This document shows, in pieces, positions 34,503 to 43,721 of a DNA stretch of 64,000 bases. The notes beneath the pieces are model-generated. The model searched no databases. It was not told the DNA's origin and worked only from the letters and a program-made list of their open reading frames with translations. A program made the translations under genes and the position numbers. The DNA is from Micavibrio_A sp041655955 (GTDB taxonomy: Bacteria > Pseudomonadota > Alphaproteobacteria > Micavibrionales > Micavibrionaceae): NCBI GenBank assembly GCA_041655955.1, contig JBBAEN010000001.1, positions 558,001 through 622,000 of the forward strand, written 5' to 3'. Position 1 is the stretch's first letter, and the number at the start of each line of letters is the position of its first letter.

Positions 34503-35195
34503 TTATCTATTTTGCATAAGAAACACATCGAAGAAAGCGCGGGAATGGGCGGAGGCCCAGTCGGCATCCCCTTCAAAACGGTAGAGGATAAGCCCGTCAC
34601 TGCCAAGCAGAAAGCTGGTCGGCAGGCCGCGCAGCCCAAGCGGCGCCATCAGCGCCCCTTCCTCGTCCAGAAAACCGGCAAAATCGCCCAGCATCCGGTT
34701 TTTGAGAAAATCCGCAATTTTTGCCGCGTCCGCCGTGGGGTCGAGCGCGATGGCGACGACGTTCAAGCGCCCTTCATAATGATCGGCAAGTTTTTGCAGG
34801 GACGGAAGCTCGACGACACAGGGCGCGCACCATGTCGCCCAATAATTCACGAGCGTCGGCCTGCCCTGAAAATCTTCCATCCGCCATGTCTTGCCGTGAA
34901 TATCCTTAAAAGGAAGATCGGGAAGCGTTTGCGCCCGCGTCGCCGCCCTTAAAGCCGTAAACTGCGTCGCGAACGCGCCCGCAACGGATTTCGGCACGCC
35001 GGGCGGAATAAACTCCTCTGCCGCTATCGGCACGTCCTCCAGCTTTTCGCCTGCGGGCGCGGACAGCGCCGGAGATTCCGCAGGCTGCATGAAATAAGCA
35101 AGCGCCGCCGCCATCAAAAACAGCGCGGCAAGAAGAGAGATAAAAAGAAACTTGTTTTTCACGCGGATTCCATGGTTTTGTAAGGCATGACACAT
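34503..35195 (-). CDS. TlpA-like thiol:disulfide protein
   Basis: A 230-residue membrane-anchored thioredoxin-fold protein. A single N-terminal hydrophobic helix is followed by a linker rich in Pro and Ala, then the thioredoxin domain with NYWATWCAPCVVELP (active site WCAPC) and the cis-Pro loop near GLPTSF. It would work in the periplasm in disulfide reduction for cytochrome maturation or similar tasks. ATG at 35195 makes the start overlap the divergent LptM-like gene; GTG at 35162 would avoid this and still keep the anchor. Confidence 0.85.
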   Translation of the reverse strand: MCHALQNHGIRVKNKFLFISLLAALFLMAAALAYFMQPAESPALSAPAGEKLEDVPIAAEEFIPPGVPKSVAGAFATQFTALRAATRAQTLPDLPFKDIHGKTWRMEDFQGRPTLVNYWATWCAPCVVELPSLQKLADHYEGRLNVVAIALDPTADAAKIADFLKNRMLGDFAGFLDEEGALMAPLGLRGLPTSFLLGSDGLILYRFEGDADWASAHSRAFFDVFLMQNR

Positions 35196-35345
35196 TCCCG
35201 CTACTATGGCTCATGGCCGGGCCTTTTGTCCATCCTCGCCCTGACGCTGGTTCTATGCGGCTGCGGGATCAAGCCGTCTTCGCTGAAACCGCCGGGCGGC
35301 GCCGATCCGCACAGCTTCCCGCATTCCTATCCTTCCACGAAATAA
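35187..35345 (+). CDS. LptM-like small lipoprotein
   Basis: A 52-residue lipoprotein with a lipobox at LVLCGC and the short Pro-rich tail GIKPSSLKPPGGADPHSFP. In many alphaproteobacteria a peptide of this kind sits between argH and lysA; LptM stabilises the LPS-assembly complex in Escherichia coli. TAAGG is upstream of the ATG at 35187. Here argH and lysA are not adjacent. It is divergent from the TlpA-like gene. Confidence 0.75.
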   Translation: MTHSRYYGSWPGLLSILALTLVLCGCGIKPSSLKPPGGADPHSFPHSYPSTK

Positions 35346-35516
35346 GACGGGCGGAGCGGCGCGGTCAATGTCACACGCGCCTGTATTTCCACCGCCGGAA
35401 CAGCCTGCGCCGTAAAGCGGGATCGCCGTTCATCGCCATAAAGCGCGGCGGCAGGAAGAGAAGGCTTCCGAAAGAAATCCAAAAGAAAAAAGCTGGGAGA
35501 GTAAGAGCGGCGGGGG

Positions 35517-36515
35517 TTACTTTCCGGCGCCGTGTTCCTTTGCGGCGGGCGCGGAGCCGCCTTGTTTTTCCGCATCATCCGTTTGCGCGGACGGCTCTAT
35601 TTTCACGAAGGAAAAGGCGAAGCTCACATCCTTCGCCTCTTCGGGGCGTTTGGGATAAGTCACGTCGAAAGAGGTGCGGCCATCGCCCTTGATGCGCGCG
35701 ATGGGCGGGGCGATATAAACCTCGTCCAGAATATTGCCCGCGCCGTCAAGAATTTGCGCAAGGATCGCCGGAACGCGGCGATCGTCTTTCGTCCGGTTGG
35801 CGATCGTGCCGCGCATGCGGATGGAATTCTCCTGCATTTCGGCGCTGATTCCCTCGAACGCCAGCCCTTCGCCCGGCGGGACGGGTTTGAAACCGGCAAG
35901 GGAATAAAGCAGGTTGGAAGGCGGCCATGCGCGGCTGATTTGCGGCTGGAAGAAAAAGACGAGCGCCAGCACGGCAAGCCACGCGGCCACCGCCAGCAAA
36001 TAGCCCGCCCCGCGATCGCTCACCGTAAAAGGCAGTTTTTCGAGCAAGCCGCCCTTCTTCCCCGCCCGTAATTTCGCAAGGACGGGATCCTCGCCGTCCG
36101 GCACGGGGCGCACCCCTTCGGGGATCGGCGTCCCTTCTATTTGCTTTTGTAAAATAGAGGAGAAATCATCCGCATCCGCGCCTGCGCGCGCACGCTCCAC
36201 ACCGCCTTCGCGGGCGACTTCCTCGGCAATGGCCTCAAGCGCCTCGGCAATATCTTCTTCCGAGCGCGGCCCGCCCGGGGAATCGCCCGCAGGATCTCCG
36301 GCGTCAAGCGCGTCTTCATCCCCGCCGAACCCCATATCCGGCATGGCAAAGGCCAGATCGTTATCGTCCCCGAAAAGCGCCTCGTCCAGCCCGCTTTCCC
36401 CGTCCTCGAACCATTGATGGCCGCAATTGGCGCAGCGCACGGTGCGCCCTTCGGAACCTATGGCCCCTTCGGATACGACATAGCGCATTGTACATGACGG
36501 ACAGGTGAGGATCAT
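35517..36515 (-). CDS. Zinc-ribbon/DUF3426 membrane protein
   Basis: A 332-residue protein with an N-terminal MJ0042-type zinc ribbon (MILTCPSCTMRY and VRCANCGHQW: two CxxC pairs), an acidic linker (residues about 40-130), one transmembrane helix near 172-190 (LLAVAAWLAVLALVFFF), and a C-terminal DUF3426 domain. This family lies divergent from ftsE in many alphaproteobacteria, as here. Function is not established; the layout suggests a cytoplasmic metal/nucleic acid sensor linked to an extracytoplasmic domain. Confidence 0.85.
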   Translation of the reverse strand: MILTCPSCTMRYVVSEGAIGSEGRTVRCANCGHQWFEDGESGLDEALFGDDNDLAFAMPDMGFGGDEDALDAGDPAGDSPGGPRSEEDIAEALEAIAEEVAREGGVERARAGADADDFSSILQKQIEGTPIPEGVRPVPDGEDPVLAKLRAGKKGGLLEKLPFTVSDRGAGYLLAVAAWLAVLALVFFFQPQISRAWPPSNLLYSLAGFKPVPPGEGLAFEGISAEMQENSIRMRGTIANRTKDDRRVPAILAQILDGAGNILDEVYIAPPIARIKGDGRTSFDVTYPKRPEEAKDVSFAFSFVKIEPSAQTDDAEKQGGSAPAAKEHGAGK

Positions 36516-36793
36516 CTTTAGGGGCGGCTCTTCCGTAACGGCAATCTGTTCAATCTATGGTTCGTTTTATATTCAGTATAAATCCTGTAAGAGAGTATGT
36601 ATAAGGGAGAGCGCCCCCCACGGCAAGACGGGTGCATTGCCTCCTTCCATGTTTTCCCGCCCCGTTTTCATGCGCCTTTTAAGGGGGCCTGAAACTCTTT
36701 TGTGGATTTTTACGCTATTGGGGGCATGATGGGCCGGAATCTCCGCCCGAATGCGTTAATCTCTTGCCTGAAACCACGAAAAAGGCCCGCACC

Positions 36794-37495
36794 TTGATTA
36801 GATATGAACATGTAGGTTTGCGCTACGGCATCGGGCCGGAAGTCCTTGCCGATATCAATTTCACGCTGGAACCCGGCTCTTTCCATTTCCTGTCCGGCCC
36901 GTCGGGCGCGGGGAAAACCTCGCTGATGAGCCTTATGTATCTGGGCCGCATGCCCACGCGCGGCCTTATCCGCATGTTCGGCCAGAATATCGGGGAGATG
37001 GGGCGCCCGCAGCTCGCCGCCATCCGCCAGCGCGTCGGCGTCGTCTTTCAGGATTTCCGCCTGCTGAACCATATGTCGGCTTTCGACAATGTCGCCCTCC
37101 CCTTGCGCATCCAGGGCCGCCCGGAAAAAGAGATCAAGAACAATGTCGGGGAACTTCTCGACTGGGTCGGGCTGGGCGATCATAAGCACGTCCTGCCCAG
37201 CACCATGTCGGGCGGGCAGCAGCAGCGCGTCGCCATCGCCCGCGCCGTCATCACGCGGCCCCGCCTGCTCCTCGCGGACGAGCCGACCGGAAACCTCGAC
37301 GACGAGATTGGATTCCGCCTCATGGCCCTGTTCGATCAGTTGAACCGCATGGGAACGACGGTCGTCATCGCGACCCACAATCAGGCCATCATGGATAAAT
37401 TCGCCCATCCGCGCCTGATCCTTGAAAAAGGATCCTTGCGCGTCGAACCCGCAAAACAGACAGGGCTGCGCCGCAGGCTGGAGGGAGTGTACTAG
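36794..37495 (+). CDS. ftsE: Cell-division ABC ATPase FtsE
   Basis: A 233-residue ABC ATPase. Walker A is GPSGAGKTS (35-43), the signature is MSGGQQQRVAIARA and Walker B is LLLADEPTG. With FtsX it controls peptidoglycan hydrolases at the septum. The TTG at 36794 has AAAGG upstream; the TTG at 36764 is an in-frame alternative. It overlaps nothing and ftsX begins three bases after its stop. Confidence 0.95.
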   Translation: MIRYEHVGLRYGIGPEVLADINFTLEPGSFHFLSGPSGAGKTSLMSLMYLGRMPTRGLIRMFGQNIGEMGRPQLAAIRQRVGVVFQDFRLLNHMSAFDNVALPLRIQGRPEKEIKNNVGELLDWVGLGDHKHVLPSTMSGGQQQRVAIARAVITRPRLLLADEPTGNLDDEIGFRLMALFDQLNRMGTTVVIATHNQAIMDKFAHPRLILEKGSLRVEPAKQTGLRRRLEGVY

Positions 37496-37498
37496 CCC

Positions 37499-38467
37499 AT
37501 GAGAAATTTCCTGCCGCACCGTTTTTTGAACAGCTTCCCCCGCCGCGATAAAATCCTCGGCGTCGCGACGGAAACGCGGCGCTACGACCTGCCGCTGGCG
37601 GGCAATACGGGGAACAGCTTCCTGCGCCTCCTGATCGGGCTGATGAGCCTTCTCGGCATTCTCGCCTTATGCGCCTCCTTTGCCCTTGCCGCCATGACGG
37701 AACGCTGGTCGAGCGGCCTTGCGGGAAAAATCAGCATCGAGGTTCCGGCAACCGATTCCTCGGGCGAAGTCATCGCCCCCGGCATCGTCGGCAGCATGAC
37801 GCAGGAAGCGCTCGCCGTCCTGATGAACCATGAAGCCGTCGAGGACGCCGCCGCCATGGGCGAGGAACAGGTGCGCGCCTTGCTCGCGCCGTGGCTCGGC
37901 ACCGATCTTGTGATGGATTCCATCCCCGTGCCGGGATTGATTTCCGTGACGCTTAAAAAAGACGCGGCGCCCGATCTTGACGAATTGCAGCTCCTGATCC
38001 GCGACGTCGCGCCGCAGGCGCGCATCGACACGCATGAAAGCTGGCTCGCCGACGTCGTCCGCTTTACCAGCGCGCTGCAATTCGCGGCCATTCTCCTGAC
38101 CGTCATTATCGGCGCGACGACGCTTGTCGCAGTCGCGGGCGGCGTGCGCTCGAAACTCTCCGAAAGCAAGGAGGAACTGGAACTCCTCCACCTGATGGGC
38201 GCGTCGGATTCCTATATCGCCCGCCAGATCCAGCGCCATACGCTCATCCTCGCATTGCAGGGCGGGGCTTTTGGCGTGGCCGCGGGGTTTGTCCTGCTTT
38301 TCGTCATCTCGCTTATCGCGGGCGAGATCGGCGCGAACCTTATCCCTGATTTCAGCCTCAGCGCCGTACAAAAAACCGCGCTTTTCCTGATGCCGCTGCC
38401 TATCGCGCTTTTGGCCACGGGAACCGCACGCTATACGGTCTTGCGCGTTCTCGGCAAAATGCCGTAA
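37499..38467 (+). CDS. ftsX: Cell-division protein FtsX
   Basis: A 322-residue four-helix membrane partner of FtsE. The first helix (about residues 42-66) precedes a large periplasmic loop of ~120 residues, where hydrolase activators bind, and three helices follow in the FtsX domain with ELELLHLMGASDSYIARQIQRH as the conserved cytoplasmic coupling segment. It lies directly after ftsE and before the YdcF-like gene. Confidence 0.95.
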   Translation: MRNFLPHRFLNSFPRRDKILGVATETRRYDLPLAGNTGNSFLRLLIGLMSLLGILALCASFALAAMTERWSSGLAGKISIEVPATDSSGEVIAPGIVGSMTQEALAVLMNHEAVEDAAAMGEEQVRALLAPWLGTDLVMDSIPVPGLISVTLKKDAAPDLDELQLLIRDVAPQARIDTHESWLADVVRFTSALQFAAILLTVIIGATTLVAVAGGVRSKLSESKEELELLHLMGASDSYIARQIQRHTLILALQGGAFGVAAGFVLLFVISLIAGEIGANLIPDFSLSAVQKTALFLMPLPIALLATGTARYTVLRVLGKMP

Positions 38468-38479
38468 GACTTGGACGGC

Positions 38480-39139
38480 ATGATTTTAAGACTTTTCGCA
38501 TATTGCTTTACCGCCATCGCGACGCTGGGGCTTCTCTGGGCGCTCGGCTGGATGTGGTTTGCCGCAAACACCGTTTCGATGCAGCCGCAGGGCGCCGCGC
38601 AAAAAAGCGACGCCATCATCGTCCTGACCGGCGGCGACAAGCGCGTCAATACAGGGCTAGACCTGCTGGAGGCCGGCCTTGCGGACAAGCTCTTTATCTC
38701 CGGCGTCCATTCGAGCGTGACGGCGCGTGAGCTTATCGGCCTGTGGGACGGGGAAAAGGAAAAGCTCCTCCCCGCCATCACGCTCGGCTATGTCGCGGAC
38801 AATACGGCGGGCAACGCCGTGGAAAGCCATCAATGGATTGCCGAAAATAATATCCATTCCATCCGGCTCGTCACCGCCAATTACCACATGGCGCGATCCT
38901 ATCTGATGTTCCGCCAGGCGATGCCGGAACTCGCTATCTATAAACACCCGGTTTTTCCGGGCGATTTCGAACCGTGGAGCAAGCCGTTCTGGGCTTTGAC
39001 ATTTTCCGAATATAATAAATTCCTCGCAACGTGGCTCCGGTTCGACCTGCTGAACAAGAACCCCGCGCTCGGCGACGGACAACAGGCGGACAATAAACGC
39101 CGCCCTGAAAAAACGGCAGAAAAGAACATCCCATCATGA
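38480..39139 (+). CDS. YdcF/SanA-like DUF218 membrane protein
   Basis: A 219-residue inner-membrane protein with an N-terminal helix and a DUF218 domain: IIVLTGGDKRV, a GLADKLFISG strand-turn, and the downstream TANYHMARS segment are the family signatures. YdcF-like proteins are linked to cell-envelope or vancomycin-barrier functions; the enzymatic activity is not established. ATG at 38480 is preferred over TTG at 38471. Its end overlaps plsC by four bases (ATGA). Confidence 0.85.
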   Translation: MILRLFAYCFTAIATLGLLWALGWMWFAANTVSMQPQGAAQKSDAIIVLTGGDKRVNTGLDLLEAGLADKLFISGVHSSVTARELIGLWDGEKEKLLPAITLGYVADNTAGNAVESHQWIAENNIHSIRLVTANYHMARSYLMFRQAMPELAIYKHPVFPGDFEPWSKPFWALTFSEYNKFLATWLRFDLLNKNPALGDGQQADNKRRPEKTAEKNIPS

Positions 39140-39909
39140 CATTGATAACAGCGCTGCGCTCCATCCTCTTTAATATATTGTTCTACGGCGTGTGGACGCC
39201 GCTTGTTTGCCTGTGCATGGCGCCCTGCCTTTTATTCCCGCGCCCCTTCACCGTGTGGGTTGCCGATTTTTATCAAAGGGGGACTTACCTCCTTGAACGA
39301 TTCGTGCTGGGGCTGGATTACGAAATTCGCGGCATCGAAAACCGCCCGCCGCACGGCCAGCCTTACATCGCCGCCGCGAAACATTATTCCGCCTATGAAA
39401 CATTGAAGCTCTACAGGCTCTTTAAAGATCCCACCGTCGTGCTGAAGCGCGAGCTTTTATGGATTCCCGTTTTCGGGTGGTTCCTGAAAAAGCTCGACGT
39501 CATCGCCATCGATCGCGGCAACCGCGAATCCGCCATGGCCTCCCTTATCGCCGGCGCGCAAAGGATGCGCGACGATAACCGCCCCATCGTCATTTTCCCG
39601 CAAGGCACCCGCGTTCCGGTCGATGCGGCGACACGGCAAAAACCCTATAAGGGCGGCATCGTCAAACTCTATGTCGCGACCTCCCTGCCCATCGTGCCTG
39701 TCGCGATGAATAGCGGCCTTTACTGGCCCCGCAACGCTTTTTGGAAAAAACCCGGCAAGGTTGTTTTCGAATTTCTTCCGCCGATCCCGCCCGGCCTTGC
39801 GCCGGCGGAGGTCATGGCGGCGCTGGAAGAGCGCATCGAAACGGCCTCGAATCGCCTCGTGGAAGAAGGCAGGCAGGCCATCGCGGTGAAAGAGGGCAAA
39901 ACCGGATGA
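39136..39909 (+). CDS. plsC: 1-acylglycerol-3-phosphate acyltransferase
   Basis: A 257-residue PlsC-type acyltransferase that adds the second acyl chain to make phosphatidic acid. Motif I appears as KHYSAYE (His83, with Glu88 where Asp is usual), motif III as FPQGTR (154-159), and PVAMNSG is the later conserved loop. One or two membrane segments are at the N-terminus. It overlaps the DUF2125 gene by ATGA. Confidence 0.9.
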   Translation: MTLITALRSILFNILFYGVWTPLVCLCMAPCLLFPRPFTVWVADFYQRGTYLLERFVLGLDYEIRGIENRPPHGQPYIAAAKHYSAYETLKLYRLFKDPTVVLKRELLWIPVFGWFLKKLDVIAIDRGNRESAMASLIAGAQRMRDDNRPIVIFPQGTRVPVDAATRQKPYKGGIVKLYVATSLPIVPVAMNSGLYWPRNAFWKKPGKVVFEFLPPIPPGLAPAEVMAALEERIETASNRLVEEGRQAIAVKEGKTG

Positions 39910-40835
39910 AACGCTCCCTTGCCTTCGCCGCTTTTTTCGCCGCCCTGCTCCTTGCCGCCTATTGCGGCGCGTGGCTCTATAGCGCGCAATGGTTCGAGAA
40001 GGAAGTCGAGCGGCTTTACGCGGACGCGTCCCATGACGGCGCCGCCCCCCCTTATGGCGAAGGGTTTTATGGAGAAGTACCTTATGGAGAAGCGCCTTAC
40101 GGGGAAGTGCCTTATAGAGAAGCTCCTTATGCCGAAACGCCTTATAGCGGCGCGCCGCTGGACGGGCGGCACGACCGCACCGTCCGGTTCCTCGGCCCCA
40201 AACCGGTTTTGAAAAACTTCCCCTTCGTGCCGGAACTGCATTATCACGGCGGCATCAAAACGGGCGATGCGGAAATTCTTTTCCCGCAGATGATCCTGCG
40301 CGGCTATCCTGTGCCGGGCCTCTCGCTCAAGGCGATCTTCCCGCTCGGCATCATGCTGGGCGGCATTGCCGACCCGGCATTGTGGAAGCTCGATTATCTT
40401 GAATCCTCCATCGCCGTTCCCTACCGCCTGCCGCGCGACTTTACGCAAGGCGCTATCGCGGACTGGAAGGCGCGCGGCGGCAAGATCGACGTGCGCCACT
40501 ATGAAATCCGGCTCGGCGCATTGACCGCCGACGGGCATGGCCTGCTGACCGTGGACGACCAGCTCCAGCCCGTCTTCAATCTCGAAAGCCGCCTCACAGG
40601 CTATAATGAATTTATCGACGCGCAGATCGGCGCGGGGCAAATCAAACCACTCCCCGCCGCCATTGCCCGCGGGGTCTTTGCGTCCCTCGCCCGCCCCGAC
40701 GGGGAAACGGGCGAAAGCGCCGTCCACATCGCCATCAGCGCCGAGAACCGTCTGCTTCGCGTGGGGCCGGTACTGGTTCTGGAACTTCCGCTGTTTGTGT
40801 GGGGTACGCATAGGCCGCCTGCCCTGCATCTATAA
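39906..40835 (+). CDS. DUF2125-family exported protein
   Basis: A 309-residue protein with an N-terminal signal or anchor (LAFAAFFAALLLAAYCGAWLY) and a DUF2125 domain over the rest, a family found beside plsC/tyrA in alphaproteobacteria. Function unknown. Residues about 49-83 form a Pro-Tyr-rich insertion made of seven YGExP-like pentapeptides, encoded by a 15-bp minisatellite. Its 3' end overlaps tyrA on the other strand by about 100 bases. Confidence 0.8.
   Translation: MKRSLAFAAFFAALLLAAYCGAWLYSAQWFEKEVERLYADASHDGAAPPYGEGFYGEVPYGEAPYGEVPYREAPYAETPYSGAPLDGRHDRTVRFLGPKPVLKNFPFVPELHYHGGIKTGDAEILFPQMILRGYPVPGLSLKAIFPLGIMLGGIADPALWKLDYLESSIAVPYRLPRDFTQGAIADWKARGGKIDVRHYEIRLGALTADGHGLLTVDDQLQPVFNLESRLTGYNEFIDAQIGAGQIKPLPAAIARGVFASLARPDGETGESAVHIAISAENRLLRVGPVLVLELPLFVWGTHRPPALHL
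40050..40154 (+). repeat. 15-bp in-frame minisatellite
   Basis: Seven contiguous 15-base units starting CCTTATGG (variants CTTACG, CTTATAG), in phase with the reading frame, code for P-Y-G-E-x pentapeptides. Copies differ at several positions, so the array is not brand new but could still expand. Confidence 0.85.
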
Positions 40836-41685
40836 TGGCGCGGCGGATGTCGCGCGTTTCCTTAAACTGTTGATAAAGATACTCCCCGTCCCCCTTGCGG
40901 ATAGCCTTTTGCATGGCGGTCAAATCTTCGGTAAAGCGCTGGAGGATCTCCAAAACCGCGTCCTTGTTGTTCAAAAACACATCGCGCCACATGACCGGAT
41001 CGGATGCGGCGATGCGCGTGAAATCGCGGAAACCGGACGCGGAAAATTTGATGACCTCGCCCTTCAAATCCTCTTCCATATCGGTCGCCGTACCGACAAT
41101 CGTATAGGCGATAAGGTGCGGCAGGTGCGAGGTGATGCCAAGGACAAGGTCGTGATGGCCCGCGCTCATAATCTCGATATTGGAGCCAAGCGCCTCCCAT
41201 AACTGTGTGAGTTTTTCGACCGCGCGCAATTCCGTATGCGGGAGCGGCGTCAGGATGCACCAGCGGTTCCGGAACAATGCGGCAAAGCCGGATTCGGGCC
41301 CGGAATGTTCCGTCCCCGCAATCGGGTGGCCACCGACAAGATGGACGTCGGAAGGCAGGCGCTGCTGGAGCGCGTTCATCACGCTTCCCTTGACGGAGCC
41401 GACATCGGTGACGATGCAGCCCTTATCGAGGTTCGGCCCGATCTTTTCGGCGATGGAGGCCATCGCGCCGACGGGGGCGCACAGGATGACGAGGTCGCTC
41501 CCGCGCACCGCCCTGCTCACATCGGTGAAGACTTCATCGGCCAGATGAAGCTCCATCACCTTGTCGCACACGCTGCGCGACTGGTCGGCGCAGACAAGGC
41601 GGTTTGCAAGGCCGTTTTGGATAACGGCGCGGGCGATGGACGAACCAATCAGCCCGAAACCGACGATTGTTATTTGTTTAAACAT
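40735..41685 (-). CDS. tyrA: Prephenate/arogenate dehydrogenase
   Basis: A 316-residue TyrA that oxidatively decarboxylates prephenate or arogenate on the way to tyrosine. The Rossmann motif GFGLIGSS is at residues 9-16, then HPIAGTE and a C-terminal all-helical dimer domain. A short Pro-rich tail (VPEPVPAPREADGSRR) is unusual. It is on the minus strand after the chorismate-mutase gene with 167 bases between. Its 3' end overlaps the convergent DUF2125 gene. Confidence 0.93.
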   Translation of the reverse strand: MFKQITIVGFGLIGSSIARAVIQNGLANRLVCADQSRSVCDKVMELHLADEVFTDVSRAVRGSDLVILCAPVGAMASIAEKIGPNLDKGCIVTDVGSVKGSVMNALQQRLPSDVHLVGGHPIAGTEHSGPESGFAALFRNRWCILTPLPHTELRAVEKLTQLWEALGSNIEIMSAGHHDLVLGITSHLPHLIAYTIVGTATDMEEDLKGEVIKFSASGFRDFTRIAASDPVMWRDVFLNNKDAVLEILQRFTEDLTAMQKAIRKGDGEYLYQQFKETRDIRRAIIDAGQAAYAYPTQTAEVPEPVPAPREADGSRR

Positions 41686-41852
41686 GGGATTACGCCCTTT
41701 TGATAAGCAACAGGTTTAAGAATCGGCAATAGTGAAATGAAAACAATAATAATCCTGCCCTAAAGGGCATAATACAGGCGGGCATAAAGGGCGGCTGTGA
41801 TTATCATGGTGCGGGAAGAATAGCCATTCACCCCGCCAGAGGCAAGATTATT

Positions 41853-42827
41853 TCAGGATTTTTCGCCCTTGGGGGCGCGGGCTTCAAGGGAGATAGACTG
41901 CGGCGCGGCGGCCCTGACCACGTGGCTATAGCTTGGCGGCACCGGATAGCCGCCGGCGCAGACAATATTCGCCCCCGGATCGTCGAGCGAAGCCGTAAAG
42001 GCGGCGACCCGCTTGTCGTCGCGGGTGATATAATCCTCGACTTCCATCAAATGAAAGGCCGGCGCGCCATCGCCGCCGCCGCGGCGGGAGGAAATATGGA
42101 GGGCTTTCACCCCCGCTTTCTTCGCCAAATCGACCAGCCGCCCGCGGGACACGGCGGCGTCGCACTGGATCAGCAAAAAGGAATTGTCATGGCCGGAATC
42201 GTCAAAGCCGGAACGGGACAGGACAAGCGCGCGGCCTTCCGGATTCTTGTCCTCCGGATCGTCGCCGTGCGGCAGGGACATGATGATATTGACCGGCTCC
42301 GGCGCCGCCGGATCGAGATACATCCACCATGGCTGGTCTTCCTCGATATCGGGACGCGGGACGACCGCAAAGCTGGCCATGCCGTCTTTCAGCGCCGCTA
42401 TGGCCGACATGGCCGAGGGCGCGCGCGCCATGGGCAGGCAGCTTCCGAAATAATCGCGGGCCATGTCCCACGTTTCGTTATTCTGCCCCTCCGGCTGGAC
42501 GACGACGACCTTCAGCCCCGTTTGCAGGAGCGATACGGCCCCGACAAGCTCGCGCCAGATCCGCACCACGGCCATTTCCGGCAGGACGCCCGTATGGCGC
42601 GCAAGCAGGCGGCGGATCATGCGGGCCTCGCGCGCCGGCTGGACAATCTGGATATTGTTGCGCCTTTTTTCCTCCCCGACCTTCAAGACAAGCTCCGCCC
42701 GCTCCATCAACGTATCGTGGATGCGGTTGTCGAGTTCGTCTATCTTCTGGCGGATAGCGTCGAGTTCCGGCGAATTATAGGGCTTGGCGGCAGCGGTGCG
42801 GGCCGCGCCGGATGGTTGTCTGGGCAT
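41853..42827 (-). CDS. Chorismate mutase with C-terminal extension
   Basis: A 324-residue protein. Residues about 18-100 are an AroQ-type chorismate mutase (ELDAIRQKIDELDNRIHDTL, then EEKR and the REARMIRRL segment). The rest resembles a prephenate dehydratase domain plus ACT-like end, but I cannot find the dehydratase TRF motif, so dehydratase activity is doubtful. It converts chorismate to prephenate, the substrate of the nearby TyrA. Confidence 0.8.
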   Translation of the reverse strand: MPRQPSGAARTAAAKPYNSPELDAIRQKIDELDNRIHDTLMERAELVLKVGEEKRRNNIQIVQPAREARMIRRLLARHTGVLPEMAVVRIWRELVGAVSLLQTGLKVVVVQPEGQNNETWDMARDYFGSCLPMARAPSAMSAIAALKDGMASFAVVPRPDIEEDQPWWMYLDPAAPEPVNIIMSLPHGDDPEDKNPEGRALVLSRSGFDDSGHDNSFLLIQCDAAVSRGRLVDLAKKAGVKALHISSRRGGGDGAPAFHLMEVEDYITRDDKRVAAFTASLDDPGANIVCAGGYPVPPSYSHVVRAAAPQSISLEARAPKGEKS

Positions 42828-42962
42828 GAAAGCTCTATCGTGTCTTTATTGTTATAGTGGCACAGTTTTACAGGGCTTTCGGGCGGAAATCAAATCAATG
42901 CCGTACCAAACGGGCAATTTATAATTTCCATTCACCCCTGATTGGCTTATGCTGGAATCACT

Positions 42963-43721
42963 ATGACTTCGCACAAGAATAAAGGGTTTACCCTTGTAGA
43001 ACTCGCCATCGTCATGACCATTATCGGCCTGCTCGTCGGCGGAATCCTGGCGGGGCAGGAACTGATCAGCAACTCCCGCATCCGCGCGGTCATGACGACC
43101 GTCAAGAAAATCCAGACCTCGGCCAGCGCCTATCAGCAAAAATACGGCCAGCTTCCGGGCGATCACAATCTCGCGACCGAACGCCTGCCCGGCTGCGACG
43201 CCGCCAACCATTGCCGCAACGGCAACGCGGACGGCATGATAGGACAGCCCGCCACCACCTATCACAACAACAACCAGATCGGCATGACCTCCATGCCCGC
43301 GATGGAAACGGCCCAGTTCTGGAAGCATCTTCTTCTGGCGGGTTATATAGGCGGCGTTCTGCCTGCCGCCGATCCCGCTTCCCCGACATGGGGCACGACC
43401 CACCCGCGCTGCGACGGGTGCGGCGGTTTTACCATGGTGTATCTCCAGCAAACGGCGGCGGAATATCCGTACCGCGGCAATTATATCATGCTGCGCGCCT
43501 ATCCGGACGGCAGTCCGGACCCGTCCGGCGGGCCGAACCGCGGCGCGGTCAAACCGCAATGGGCGCGGGAAATCGACGAAAAAATGGATAACGGATTCGC
43601 GCAGAGCGGCGACGTTCTCTCCTACCACAATAACGGCCTTTGCTCGAACGCCGCGACGGGTGAGTATGAAACCGCGCAAGGCGATAAAAACTGCGTGATG
43701 ATCTTCAGGCTCTATAACTAG
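42963..43721 (+). CDS. Type IV prepilin-like protein
   Basis: A 252-residue pilin/pseudopilin. The class III signal is KNKG|FTLVELAIVM, with cleavage after Gly8 and Glu at mature position 5, followed by the hydrophobic helix to about residue 30 and a large Cys-containing globular part (CDAANHC, CDGCGG, CSN, KNCVM). Pilins of this length may be subunits of a type IV pilus or of a type II secretion-like filament. The ATG at 42963 has GGA upstream. No pilus assembly genes are near. Confidence 0.85.
   Translation: MTSHKNKGFTLVELAIVMTIIGLLVGGILAGQELISNSRIRAVMTTVKKIQTSASAYQQKYGQLPGDHNLATERLPGCDAANHCRNGNADGMIGQPATTYHNNNQIGMTSMPAMETAQFWKHLLLAGYIGGVLPAADPASPTWGTTHPRCDGCGGFTMVYLQQTAAEYPYRGNYIMLRAYPDGSPDPSGGPNRGAVKPQWAREIDEKMDNGFAQSGDVLSYHNNGLCSNAATGEYETAQGDKNCVMIFRLYN

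Noticed and set aside
36505..36729. 74-residue plus-strand frame in the DUF3426-ftsE gap
   Set aside because: Lies in the divergent promoter region, with no ribosome site or family pattern.
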